A stretch of 64,000 nt of DNA. Origin: Cephalotrichum gorgonifer (Eukaryota > Ascomycota > Sordariomycetes > Microascales > Microascaceae). Position numbers and translations under genes: made by a program. The notes below the pieces were generated by a model. That model did no database searches. It was not told the origin of the DNA and saw nothing but the letters and a program-made list of their open reading frames with translations. Every line of letters starts with the position of its first letter. Position 1 is the first letter of the stretch. The stretch is from the NCBI GenBank assembly GCA_900312665.1, contig ONZQ02000017.1, forward strand, positions 694,612 to 758,611, in the 5' to 3' direction. Positions 21,204 to 32,311 of the stretch are shown in pieces.

Positions 21204-23610
21204 ATGATACCTCGCGTCGGTGTAAGTGAGACCATCTTTGCTGTGGACGAGGTGTATGCGTGTGCTAATTCTCTCCCAGAGGCGGCTCGCAGCCGTCTAC
21301 GCTCCTCAATGTGGCCGACTCCGTCTCGCTCTCCCCACCTCTAGGGTCGCTCCTCACCTCCAACCCCGCGCCCGGTTGTTCTCACACACTGCTCGAGGCG
21401 CGTATGCCACTGCTAGCCAACAAGATGCCTTCGCGGCCCAGCTCGACTCCACTGGACCGTCGTCCAATGCCGTGCCCACGTCCCCACAGACTCTGGTCGA
21501 GAAGATCGTTCAACGATACTCTGTGGGCCTTGCGCCGGGGAAGAAGGTCAAGGCTGGCGACTACGTGACCCTAGCCCCCCACCACTGCATGACCCACGAC
21601 AACTCGTGGCCCGTGGCTCTCAAGTTCATGTCCATCGGCGCGTCCAAGATCCACGACAACCGCCAAGTCGTCATGACTCTGGACCACGATGTGCAGAACA
21701 AGTCCGAGTCGAACCTCAAGAAGTACCGCCAGATCGAGGAGTTCGCCAAGACCCACGGCGTCGACTTTTACCCCGCCGGCCGCGGAATCGGACATCAGAT
21801 TATGGTTGAGGAGGGCTACGCCTGGCCGGGTACCGTTACCGTTGCTTCCGACTCGCACTCGAACCACTACGGCGGAGTGGGATGTCTCGGAACGCCCATG
21901 GTCAGGACCGATGCCGCGAGTATCTGGGCCACCGGCCGTACATGGTGGCAGGTCCCCCCAATTGCCAAGGTGACCTTTACCGGAATTCTCCCGCCGGGTG
22001 TGGTTGGAAAGGATGTTATCGTTGCCCTCTGCGGTCTGTTCAACAACGACGACGTCCTCAACCACGCCATTGAGTTCACGGGTTCCGAGCAGACGATGAG
22101 TAGCATTCCCGTGGACGACAGGCTGACGATCGCGAACATGACGACTGAGTGGGGCGCTCTTGCTGGCCTCTTCCCCATCGATTCGGTCCTCAGGTCGTGG
22201 CTCACTGCTAAGGCGACTCTCTCGGCCATGGAGGGTTCCGCCGGCCCCGCCGAGCCCCGTTTCACCCACGAGAAGATCGATGACCTCTTCAAGAACCAGC
22301 TCAGGGCGGACCCCGGTGCGACGTACGCCAAGTCTCTCTACCTGAACCTCTCCACCCTTTCCCCCTTCGTGTCCGGTCCCAACTCCGTCAAGGTCGCCAC
22401 TCCCATACGCGACCTCGAGAAGAAGGATATCAAGCTCAACAAGGCGTACCTCGTCTCGTGCACCAACTCCCGCGCGTCCGACATCGCCGCCGCCGCCCGC
22501 GTCTTCAGGGAAGCCCAGGTTGACGGCGTGACGCCCAAGATTGCCCCCGGCGTCAAGTTTTACATCGCTGCCGCCTCGACCCTCGAGCAAGAGGCCGCCG
22601 AGGAGGCCGGAGATTGGCAAGTCCTACTCGATGCCGGCGCGGAGGCCCTACCCTCTGGCTGTGGCCCCTGCATTGGTCTGGGAACGGGTCTCCTCGAGCC
22701 CGGTGAGGTCGGCATTAGCGCGAGCAACCGCAACTTCAAGGGCCGCATGGGATCGACCGACGCGAAGGCGTACCTTGCCAGCCCCGAGGTCGTAGCTTCT
22801 AGCGCTCTGCAGGGCAAGATTGCCGGGCCCGGATTCTACCAGAAGCCCGAGGGTGTGGAGAAGGTCATCATCGGCGAAGGGGAGGGGAACCACGAGGCCG
22901 ACAAGGCCGCCAGCATCGAGGACGCTCTAGACAAGATCATCGCCGAGGCTGAGAGCCTCATCGCCGCTCAGTCGGCTGCCGAAGAGTCTTCTGCTTCCCC
23001 TGCCGCGGAGGAGGAAGAGGCGCTCACGGACATCCTCCCCGGCTTCCCCGAGAGGATCGAGGGCGAGATCGTCTTCTGCGACGGCGACAACATCAACACT
23101 GACGGCATCTACCCGGGCAAGTACACCTACCAGGACAACATCTCCGTCGACAAGATGGCCGAGGTGTGCATGGAGAACTACGACACGCAGTTCCGCACCA
23201 CGGCCCGGGAGGGCGACATCCTCGTCGCCGGCTTCAACTTCGGCTGCGGGAGCTCCCGCGAGCAGGCCGCGACGGCCATCCTCGCGAAGAAGATCCCCCT
23301 CGTGGTGGCGGGCAGCTTCGGTAACATCTTCAGCCGGAACAGCATCAACAACGCGCTCATGGGCGTGGAGGTACCCCGACTCATCCAGAGGCTGAGGGAG
23401 ACGTTCAAGGATGAGGGTGACAACAAGACCCTCACCAGGCGGACGGGGTGGAAGCTCTTGTGGGATGTGAGGAGGAGCAAGGTCACGGTTACGGAGGGCG
23501 AGGGTGGCAAGTCGTGGAGCCAGAAGGTCGGGGAGCTGCCGCCCAATGTGCAGGAGATCATTGCCAGGGGAGGGCTGGAGAAGTGGGTGAAGGGGGAGAT
23601 CTCGAAGTGA
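21204..23610 (+). CDS. LYS4: Homoaconitase, mitochondrial
   Basis: Two exons, 21204-21221 and 21280-23610, 782 residues. The start at 21204 is chosen because the intron 21222-21279 (GTAAGT, GCTAAT branch, CCCAG) joins a 6-codon first exon to the long frame and yields an Arg/Ala-rich, acid-free mitochondrial presequence. The enzyme converts homocitrate through homoaconitate to homoisocitrate in the alpha-aminoadipate lysine pathway. Iron-sulfur ligands lie in SCTNSR (about residue 399) and PSGCGPC (about 466). The small swivel domain carries NFGCGSSREQA (about 659). The Ala/Glu-rich linker at about 570-590 joins the large and small domains. Length fits fungal LysF/Lys4 rather than mitochondrial aconitase. 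It ends 142 bp from the convergent tRNA-modifying gene. Confidence 0.95.
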
Positions 23611-23752
23611 GCGAAGATATCGAGTGATGGCGGGATTTAGATATTTGTACTGCATGTGGGTTCTAGGGCGTTTTCCATCTTCTGTGTACTAGAAAATAGA
23701 CACATCTTATATCACGGGTCAAAGCGAGCTTAGATCCAAATGAATTTCAAGT

Positions 23753-25341
23753 CTAATCCATTAAGCTCAGATCAGGGATACTGCTTCTACTCGACTTTTT
23801 AGTCACGTCAGTCTCCCCTGCCGGAGACTCGGTCTCGTCCCCGGGTCCCGGGACCGGGACCAGCGCCAACTTTTTCTGTTTTTTAAGATTCCTCCTATGC
23901 CGGTAGCTTGTCAAGTGCTCTTTCCACCTCGACTCAAACAGGACAGTAATCCCACAGATCTCGCACACCTTTCTGCACGGCACCTCCTCCTCAGCCTCGG
24001 TAACCCGTAGCACTTCCGCCGCCGCCTCCGAGAGCGTCTCCGGGGCGGGGAGTTCCGCGCCTTTGAGGAAGGTGGCAGTCACTTCGGCAGCCGGATCAGC
24101 AACAGTACGAGACCAGTCTGAGACGTTGGTGCCGTCGAGGAGGAACAGGTGTTTGGACGCATCGGGGTGCTCCTCCGCCAATACTGGGAGGACCTTGCGC
24201 TTTATCCAGCGGGATTGGTATTTTGCGTAGTGTCGCGTTGCGGTCTTGACGTTCTCTACGGCGGCGGCCTTTAGGTCCGCGAGAGGCGTGTCGGGCTGCG
24301 GGGAGGGGGTAGACTCGTCGGCGGCCTCAAGGTATCTCTGGAATTCCTTGAAGCCGATAGACTGCCAGATGCCGCGCGTCAAGTCGACATCAGCCCCGGA
24401 CGCGCGCTGGGCCTTGAGGTACTTGTAGAGGTCCTGTACCTCATCCATGAGGCCCGCTTCCAGCATCTTGTCCACGCGAGCATCGAGACGGGCCTTGAGG
24501 ACTTCCGAATCGGAGTAGACCCAGAACACGAGGGTCTCCCACGGGCCACTACCTTTCCCGGTCACGTCCGCGGGTTCTTCGGGGGCGCCGCCCGTAGGAG
24601 AACCCTTCTGCCGCTGCTGGGCATATATGTCAGACGCGCGCTGCCCGGTCCGGAGGTAAATCTCCAGCGACCTCCGGATCTTCCTCGTATCGTTCGGGTG
24701 CCACCGTTCCGCCATGACGGGATCAACCTCTCTTAGCTTTTCTAGCATGACCTCCGCGGACTCCTCTAATATGGGAAACTCAACGCTCGGATCCTCCGCC
24801 TTGCCGACGAGCCTATCCTCGAAGAGTAGGGCGTTGACGTAGTAGTGCGTGCCGCCCACGACGATGGGGAGCTTGCCTCTGCCGCGGATCTCGTCTATCA
24901 GCGACCCAGCCTCGCGCTTGAAGTCCTCGACGACCCAGGTCTCCTTGTGCAGGGGGATGTGGCTTAAGAGGTGGTGGGGGATGTCCCGGCGCTCGGAGAC
25001 GGGCATCTTGTTGGTTATGATGGGGAGGCCGTGGTACATCTGCATGGCGTCGGCGTTGATGACCTCGCCATGGAATCGGGTGGCGAGCTCTACGGCGAGC
25101 TGGAGGAAACCCCTTCGTTAGCCGGATCCAATCCGAGAGCTTGCCAGAGGGCAGGTAGGGATGGATATCTTACATCAGACTTTCCCGTGCCAGTAGAGCC
25201 CAGGACCACCACCAACGGCCGGCTTGGCGGGGAGAGTTTCGGGGTTGTCATGGTGGCATTGCGGATATGAGCATTCATACGGAATACTCGATTCATCCCA
25301 CTCAGGGGTTCGCGGGGGCCATAGCCGGAGGGCGCGACCAA
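23753..25341 (-). CDS. MOD5: tRNA dimethylallyltransferase (isopentenyltransferase)
   Basis: Two exons, complement of 23753-25099 and 25174-25341, about 504 residues. The intron 25100-25173 (GTAAGA...CCAG) lies just after the P-loop GSTGTGKSD (about residues 48-57) and restores LAVELATRFHGEVINADAMQMY. The enzyme transfers a dimethylallyl group to A37 of tRNAs reading UNN codons. Seen: the NADAMQMY region, VVGGTHYY substrate loop, WHPNDTRKIRRSLEI, and GIWQSIGFKEF. A C-terminal C2H2 zinc finger (CEICGITVLFESRWKEHLTSYRH, given here as Cys pair near 427 and His pair near 446) is typical of eukaryotic members. Several Met codons lie before the P-loop (25341, 25296, 25278, 25251), which could give mitochondrial and cytosolic forms as in yeast Mod5; the true start is open. 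Confidence 0.93.
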
Positions 25342-25846
25342 CCTTGAAAACGACGTCAGGCTATGCGGAAGTGGTTCTTCACACTAAGCCTTTGTCCGAC
25401 CTCGGAAGTTCTCCAAAGTTTCTCCAAAGCTTCCATGGCAGAGCGCACAGACCCCGCTCTCAGAACCCCTTCTTCCCCACGCGACACTATGGTACGTACC
25501 GATGACTAACCTCAGTTATCTCCATGTCGTAGGTGGCCATTTCAGTTATGATTAGTCACGTGTCTCCACATCCCCAATTTTGGACACAGTGACACTTTCA
25601 ATTTGATGCCAGATCTCCAGCCCTCCGTGTCGTGCCAGCGAGGCCAATCTATTTTTCCAACTCCGTCCGTTTACTTCCATCCCCCCCCTTTCTCCTCCTT
25701 CCCCAAAAGCGCGAGAACCTGCCGGGCATTGAGAGCTCGATTGCGTTCATTCCTTCTCTTCTTTCCTTCATTCTACCAACGGATGAATTGATCCTTTTTG
25801 TTTATTTTCCTTTTCCCCCTGAAGTCTTACCCATAATTTGCCCATC
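25342..25846. promoter_or_regulatory. Shared divergent promoter region (tRNA transferase / SEC61)
   Basis: 505 bp between two divergent ATGs. The right half (about 25640-25840) is strongly CT-rich, as in many highly expressed fungal promoters and 5' leaders. No TATA box was assigned. Confidence 0.5.
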
Positions 25847-27525
25847 ATGAGCTCCTGTAAGTTGTTTCGCGCATCCACCCACTTCCAAGAGCTATCGTCG
25901 CGACCAATTCCATCCTGGCGCGTTGAAGAGGCATCTCCTCTGAAGCTCGCGAAGCTTTCCAGCTCGCGAGAATTACTTTCCAATGGCAGGAGTGGTGCCA
26001 GAGAGCTGACGATCGTTCCCCGTTCGATGCAGTACGATTCCTTGACCTGGTCAAGCCGTTTGTGCCGTTCCTCCCCGAGGTTCAGCAGCCGGAGACCAAG
26101 ATCCCCTTCAACCAGAAGCTGATGTGGACGGCCCTGACGCTCCTCGTCTTCCTGGTGATGAGCCAGATGCCCCTGTACGGCATCGTGTCCTCGGACAACT
26201 CAGATCCGCTATACTGGCTGCGGATGGTCATCGCCAGTAACCGCGGTACGCTGATGGAGCTCGGTATCACGCCCATCATCTCGTCGGGCATGGTCTTCCA
26301 GCTCCTCGCCGGCACCCACATGATCGACGTCAACCTCGACCTCAAGTCCGACCGCGAGCTCTACCAGACGGCCCAGAAGCTCTTCGCCTTCATCCTGTCG
26401 GCCGGCACCGCCACCGTCTACGTCTTCAGCGGCCTCTACGGAACCCCGTCCGACCTCGGTGCCGGCATCGTGTTCCTCCTGATCCTCCAGCTCTTCGTCG
26501 CCGGCATGATTGTCATCCTCCTCGACGAGCTCCTCCAGAAGGGGTACGGAATGGGCAGCGGCATCTCGCTCTTCATCGCCACCAACATCTGCGAGTCCAT
26601 CGTCTGGAAGGCGTTCTCGCCCACCACCATCAACACCGGCCGCGGTCCCGAGTTCGAGGGCGCCATCATCGCGCTCTTCCACCTCCTCATGACCTGGCCC
26701 AACAAGCAGCGGGCGCTCCAGGAGGCCTTCTACAGGCAGAACCTCCCCAACATCATGAACCTGCTCGCCACCCTCGTCGTGTTCGCCATGGTCATCTACC
26801 TCCAGGGCTTCCGCGTCGAGATCCCCGTCAAGTCGTCGCGCCAGCGTGGTGCCCGCGGCTCGTACCCCGTCCGCCTGTTCTACACCTCCAACATGCCCAT
26901 CATGCTGCAGTCGGCCCTGTCCTCCAACGTCTTCCTGATCAGCCAGATGATGTACTCGCGCTTCTCTGAGAACCTCCTTGTCCGCCTCTTCGGCGTCTGG
27001 GAGGCCAAGGACGGCTCCTCGCAGCTCCACGCCATCTCCGGCCTCGTCTACTACATGTCGCCCCCTCTCAACTTCAAGGACGCGCTCCTCGACCCCATCC
27101 ACACCGTCGTGTACATCGCCTACATGCTCACCGCCTGCGCCATCTTCTCGAAGACTTGGATCGAGGTCTCGGGCTCGAGCCCCCGCGACGTCGCGAAGCA
27201 GCTCAAGGACCAGGGTCTCGTCATGGCCGGTCACCGCGAGCAGTCCATGTACAAGGAGCTCAAGCGCATCATCCCCACCGCTGCCGCCTTCGGCGGTGCG
27301 TGCATTGGTGCGCTCTCCGTTGCCAGCGACCTTCTCGGCGCTCTCGGCTCTGGCACTGGTACCCTCCTCGCTGTCACGTAAGTAGATTCCGCTCTTGAAT
27401 GTTCCGTACAACCCGCCGAAGGACAGTAACTAACCAGCCTCTCTAACAGGATCATCTACGGCTACTTCGAGATGGCTGCCAAGGAGGGCGACATGGCCGG
27501 CATGAAGGGCATGATCATGGGCTAA
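25847..27525 (+). CDS. SEC61: Protein transport protein Sec61 subunit alpha
   Basis: Three exons, 25847-25856, 26033-27377 and 27450-27525, 476 residues. The first exon is only 10 nt (ATG AGC TCC T). Intron 1 (25857-26032, GTAAGT, CTGAC branch, GCAG) joins it to RFLDLVKPFVPFLPEV, the family's N-terminus. Intron 2 (27378-27449, GTAAGT, CTAAC, ACAG) leads to IIYGYFEMAAKEGD. The protein is the pore of the ER translocon: about ten membrane helices, a plug region after helix 1, and cytosolic loops rich in Arg (SSRQRGARGSYPVR, about 260-275). Length and both termini match fungal Sec61. It is essential for secretory and membrane protein insertion, so the secreted GMC enzyme and transporters nearby would be its clients. 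Confidence 0.97.
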
Positions 27526-30500
27526 GCTGTTCCTTACGAGGAACAATAATCTAGTTTCCAAACAAGCCCGCCCGCTTGAACAATTTCTTTTTTCTCTCTT
27601 TTTTCGTCTGTTCCCATAGTGGAGTAATGAGGAATCACAAAAAAAGGGCTGTTCATTTTACATGTTAGCGGAGTTTTCCCATATGTTCAGGAATGGAAAT
27701 AGGAGAGAGGGGGACTGGGACTAGGAACCGAGCAGGGGCGGGGCGCTGTTGAGCATGTTGGGACATTTGTGCCCCGTGTATTATCTAGGGAGAAGGAAAC
27801 GAAAGAGAAGATAAACTAAGTTCAATTTTATTGTGTTTTGAGCAAAGGTTCGGTTGTCTGGTTGGGCCATCTCATTGATTGACGCGTGGGTGGGAAAAGC
27901 TTCCAACGGCGAGAGTGCCATCTCCCCATTGTATCTGGGTTGAGCCAGCTACGCCGAGGGGAATAGCCATGCTATCTTCCTGTAAAAGAAAAGACAACGA
28001 GGGTTAATCGAAGGAGTGAATACACACCCCAGAGGGGCCCATATTGGATCTCGGAGAAGGAAGAGCCCGAATCACGGCACGTGTCTGGGTGCCTGTTTAG
28101 TTTTCTGTACAGTATGCACACCCATCCGTCTGCCTATCTTGCGTGCTTCTTGATTTGTGTGTCGCATGCAGCACGTCCTGGCGAGAATGACACATTCTCC
28201 CCCTGCTCCCCCATCTCGCGTCATTTAGAGAAGATTGAGAGATGGCACATCAGATTTCCGAAAGGAGCGAGGGGGTAGGAGTCACACATCTTGGGGGGTG
28301 GGAGTCATACATTTCTTTTCGTACTCATTGCATATGCACAGCTTACTTGGATGGTTGGTTCGGCGCGTTGGGTTCCGCGAGATTATGGGGGACGGATTTT
28401 TGGGTTGGTAGGTGTGATGAAGCCGGGGAAGGAAGTTGGCTCGAACCCTTGGGGATGGGACCCTGCTTTCTCGTATCCTTATCTTCGCCTGTTCTCTTTT
28501 TCTGGTGCTGGGGTGTATTAGAGCTTGGATTTAGTTTCCTCTGGATGGAGGCGGAGATAGATGAACAGATGTCCGCTCCTGGCCCTTTGTCGGGGTTGAA
28601 TCGTGAGCTGTTTCTCCGCGGATGCCGATTAGGGAATCCCGTTTGGGTTTAATGACGGCGGAGAGGATATATACCTTACCTGTGATGATAAACTAAACTG
28701 GAATGTATAAAAAAGGGCGGGTACAGCCGTTCTACTTGTGGCTTGCGCCCGCGCGAGGGACCTCAAGGTGCATCTGGCTGGGTTTGCTCCCGTTCGACAA
28801 GGGAGGGGCAGTTCAAAGAATGAAAACTCCACGAAAGCCACCTTGCGCTGTATTATGCCCTCTCCTCCGGAAAAGGAGGGGACCCTGGCTTGGTATATGA
28901 CGCAACCGAAGGATCCCAGTTGAACCCCCGCGCGATCGAAAGTTCCGTACACTCCTTGGAAGGGGGGGCACCAGCTTGCCGTATTAGTCCCGACCCCGGC
29001 AGATACATCTTGCCTCAAGGCGGCCTCAAGAAGAGGTGGAAGGGCGCCTTGCACGAGTATACGACTTGGCTCCGGTTTCGTGTGTGGGTGCCGGGCGGCT
29101 GCAAGATAAATCATAGCTGCAGGTGTCGCCCGCGGCAAGGCAAGCTGTCGAGCGCATGGGCGACGTACGCGTGCGGGAAGGGCGGTGAGGGGGTGAGACG
29201 TTTGTTCCTAATTGCGGATATATTGCCTATTCCGATGTCGCCATTGTAACCACATCCCCTTTGGGTCATACTTGAGGTTGAAGAAAGGAAGACGGAGACT
29301 ACCACCCGCATGAGCGGCGTCCGCGTGGAAAGAGGGTTGGTCCCGGGCAAGTTAGTACTGGATCAAATCTGTCGGAGACCGGGGCTTGAGAAACATGTCG
29401 TCGGGGCCGGACATTGCTTGTGCTCTCAGATGCGCGCGCGGACCCTGCATGCCTCCGTGTAACTAGCGTGGAGCTGTGGTGGAGGTGTAGTGGACGGAAG
29501 GCGGTCGCTGCTTGAGGACCGGGAGCGAGTGCCATCCCTTGGCCGTCGCCCGGCGATGTCACCAATGCCGTCCTGTTATCATACTTGGGTTATTACACCT
29601 CGAAATATCAATTCCACCTTAAAAACATGGCTTGCTGCCGAACATCGGTGGCGTTTCTGAGTGGCTCAACCATCGCCCCCCCCGAATCCACTTGGGGAAA
29701 CTGAACGACAGTGAAAAGAGAGGAGAGAGTTCCACCAGCTAGTTCACTGGAGAATTCCTCCGATGTCTCACATCTTGCTGCTCGTAGATGCATCCGGCGT
29801 GAAGATCCGCCGTCGGGAAATGTCGCCACTTGCTCGCGGCTACAACCGGTGGCTTCCATTGGTGGTGCAGCAGAAGAACCACAGTCGATGTCCATTCTTG
29901 CTTCGTTCTGAGTGGACCCACCTACGACGCATTATTTGGACTCTGTTTGGTAGATATGGGGCCCCCATCTCCGTGCATGAGAGGAGACCTGGGGGGTTCT
30001 GAAGCGCCTATGGCGGGAGTCCTATTCCCATGTTGTGCCCCCCAATAATAGTGTTCCGCCTTAAGGTGGGACCGCCGCCCATGTGGGCGGGATCTGTCGG
30101 GGGGGTAGTCGGTGTGAAAGGTACCTCGGTGAATGGCGTTATTCTCGATTGGCGCTATTTCCCTGCATTTCTTCACGAGAGTTCTTATTGAGACCATTAG
30201 CCGAAGTTTTTCGAAGAGCAAATAGCTGGACCAGAACAGGGGTACGAATGGCCAAACCTGGGCCGCTTGTCCGAATGTAAATATGTAATAGCAATACTTG
30301 TATTACTTGTAGGTGGTCGACCACCATGGACCCAACCAAGGCGGCCTTGTCTCTCAGCAGGGCAGTGGTAAAATTACAAGATCCCGAAACCAGGACCCCA
30401 TTCCGAAATCTAAATCCTGGCCGTGGGCGTCTCTGCTTGCGCCCATATAAGAACTTGTCGGCCGCCGTGCTAGCATCCGGGGATCTCAGGGTGGTCTGCT

Positions 30501-32311
30501 CGTATCTGTCCTCTTGTGTGCTCTCGCCGCTCAGACTCTGGTCCCCATCTGCACCTGCACATGCCGCGCTGGCTCGGTCTGTAGCGGCTCCGGAAAGAGA
30601 AATGAAATTCCAGTCGTGGTGTTCATGGTTGCACATCTGCCCCGTTTTTCTCGGCCGTGGGGGTTCCCCGGTGACTCAGATTGATATGGGTACCCGTACC
30701 TCATACCTCCGATCCCTAGCGCGAGCACACCATGTTCCATGTTCCAAACAGGTACGGAGTAGGGTAGCACCTGCCTAGCTCGCTCGACTGCCCGCAACTC
30801 ACACGGGGCAGGCCGCGCCCAGGCAGGTGCTACTCTCAACTCGCGCCCTTCGTGATGATTCATGATGATGCGATGCTGTCGTCGAACATCTGCACTCATG
30901 ATCTCCAATCACCTCTTCCCCCCGGCTCCTCCCTCTCCCTCACCAACCCCCAGAGCATCCAGGCAACTGTAATCCGCGTCAGGCAGGTACAGTCGTAGTA
31001 TTAGTGGGGCGACATGCAGGAGGAGAGGACGGGGTACTTTAGTAGCGCATCGAAGCCTACTTTTTACGGCCAACTACAAGGAATATATGTATGACATACC
31101 CCACTCCCGCTTATCGGAGCTTTAGCGACTGGTCAGAGCAGACGGACTTCCGCATCGTACCCGTATACTCATGCATAGTAATGCGGGTCAGCCAAGCACG
31201 AGGACCTCGTCCACGGCCCCCTCTCTCCCACTACAATTACAAATTTGCCCACTTGGCACACCTAGTAACTGGCACTTGCAAACCCGAGGAGGTAGAATAG
31301 CTCTTCACCAATGTCTCAACGCACATTAGCGCCTTTTCTCCACCTCTTCCCCCCCACCTTACAAGCTGCACAATACTTTTAGTGCTTGAAGGTAGTAAGC
31401 GGGCGAACGCTGATGGAAGGAGCGATCCCCTCTAAAATATTTTTTTTCTTCTTGCGCTGTCGAGACTTATTTCCGCTCCTCCACCCAGCTATGACCCATT
31501 GAAAATTCCCCGGCGAGTAGAAACAGGAAGGTGCTTATCTCAGAACGAGGTATAAGGCAACCTCTACCCTCACTCGCGGTACCTCTCTCGAGCTCTCGAG
31601 TCTCCTTCACTGTCACCCAGCGAGTACACCGACACCTCCAATCTTGAGCTACCCAATCCATCTTCTCTTCCCCCCCCTTCTCTCTCCCTCCTCCCTCCTC
31701 CCTCCTCCCTCCTCCCTCCTCCCTCCTCCCTCCTCCCTCCTCCCTCCTCCCTCCTCCCTCCTCCCTCCTCCCTCCTCCCTCCTCCCTCTTCCCTCCCCTC
31801 CCCCAACCTACCGCCATCGAAATCACCCCTCCGTCCCCCCCCTCGTCGTCCGGTGATGTTTCCCGTCCCATCCGTTCACTCATCCCCACCACCAAGATTA
31901 TCTTAGTCGATCGCCGACCGGTACGACGTTCACCCGCGCATATTAGTACATAATAGCCCTAGTGTGACGTGCGAGTCGAGTCACTAGAGGGAACCTTTTT
32001 AAGCTCCTAGTCGACCCCAGTCTATACGTATCCTCGTATTCATTATTTCTTGCTCACGCTACCGACGTATCTTGTCGTCCTTCTTTTTCACCAACTTTAT
32101 TTAATTTCCCTTTTTCTTTTTTCTTTCTACCCCCCACGCTCGCCAACGCCAACGGCCAGCCTTAGTTCTCAACCGCCGCCGCGGTACGACACAGACGCCG
32201 CCACCGGACGACACTGGCTGAAAAAAACCAAGCCATAAAGTCGATCTTCAGGGACACGCAGCCCACCATTGAGAGTGCGGCGGGGATCATTATCCCGAAT
32301 ATAAAAAAAAT
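27526..32311. other. Gene-free 4.8-kb intergenic region
   Basis: Sec61 3' flank, then mostly unique-looking sequence with only short open frames that lack protein-like composition or splice support. Noted inside: a perfect 7-bp hairpin CCGCCCA-TG-TGGGCGG near 30077-30092, ACTTGTATTACTTGTA near 30300, and the pyrimidine repeat listed separately. No RNA gene was recognised. Confidence 0.55.
31685..31795. repeat. (CTCCCTC)n 7-bp pyrimidine repeat
   Basis: About 15 near-perfect copies of CTCCCTC, giving an uninterrupted pyrimidine/purine strand asymmetry. The minus strand (GAGGGAG) has regularly spaced GGG runs. It lies about 0.5-0.6 kb upstream of the ABC transporter ATG. Because the unit is 7 bp, all frames cycle and stay open, which explains the apparent open frames on both strands. 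Confidence 0.95.

Noticed and set aside
21571..22620. 349-codon minus-strand frame, and another at 22927-23655
   Set aside because: Shadows of the homoaconitase gene with low-complexity Gly/Val/Asp composition.
26209..27411. 400-codon minus-strand frame
   Set aside because: Shadow of SEC61, acidic low-complexity composition, no motif.
31467..31895. Gly/Arg/Glu-rich open frames over the 7-bp repeat
   Set aside because: A 7-bp unit keeps all frames open; there is no conserved sequence outside the repeat.
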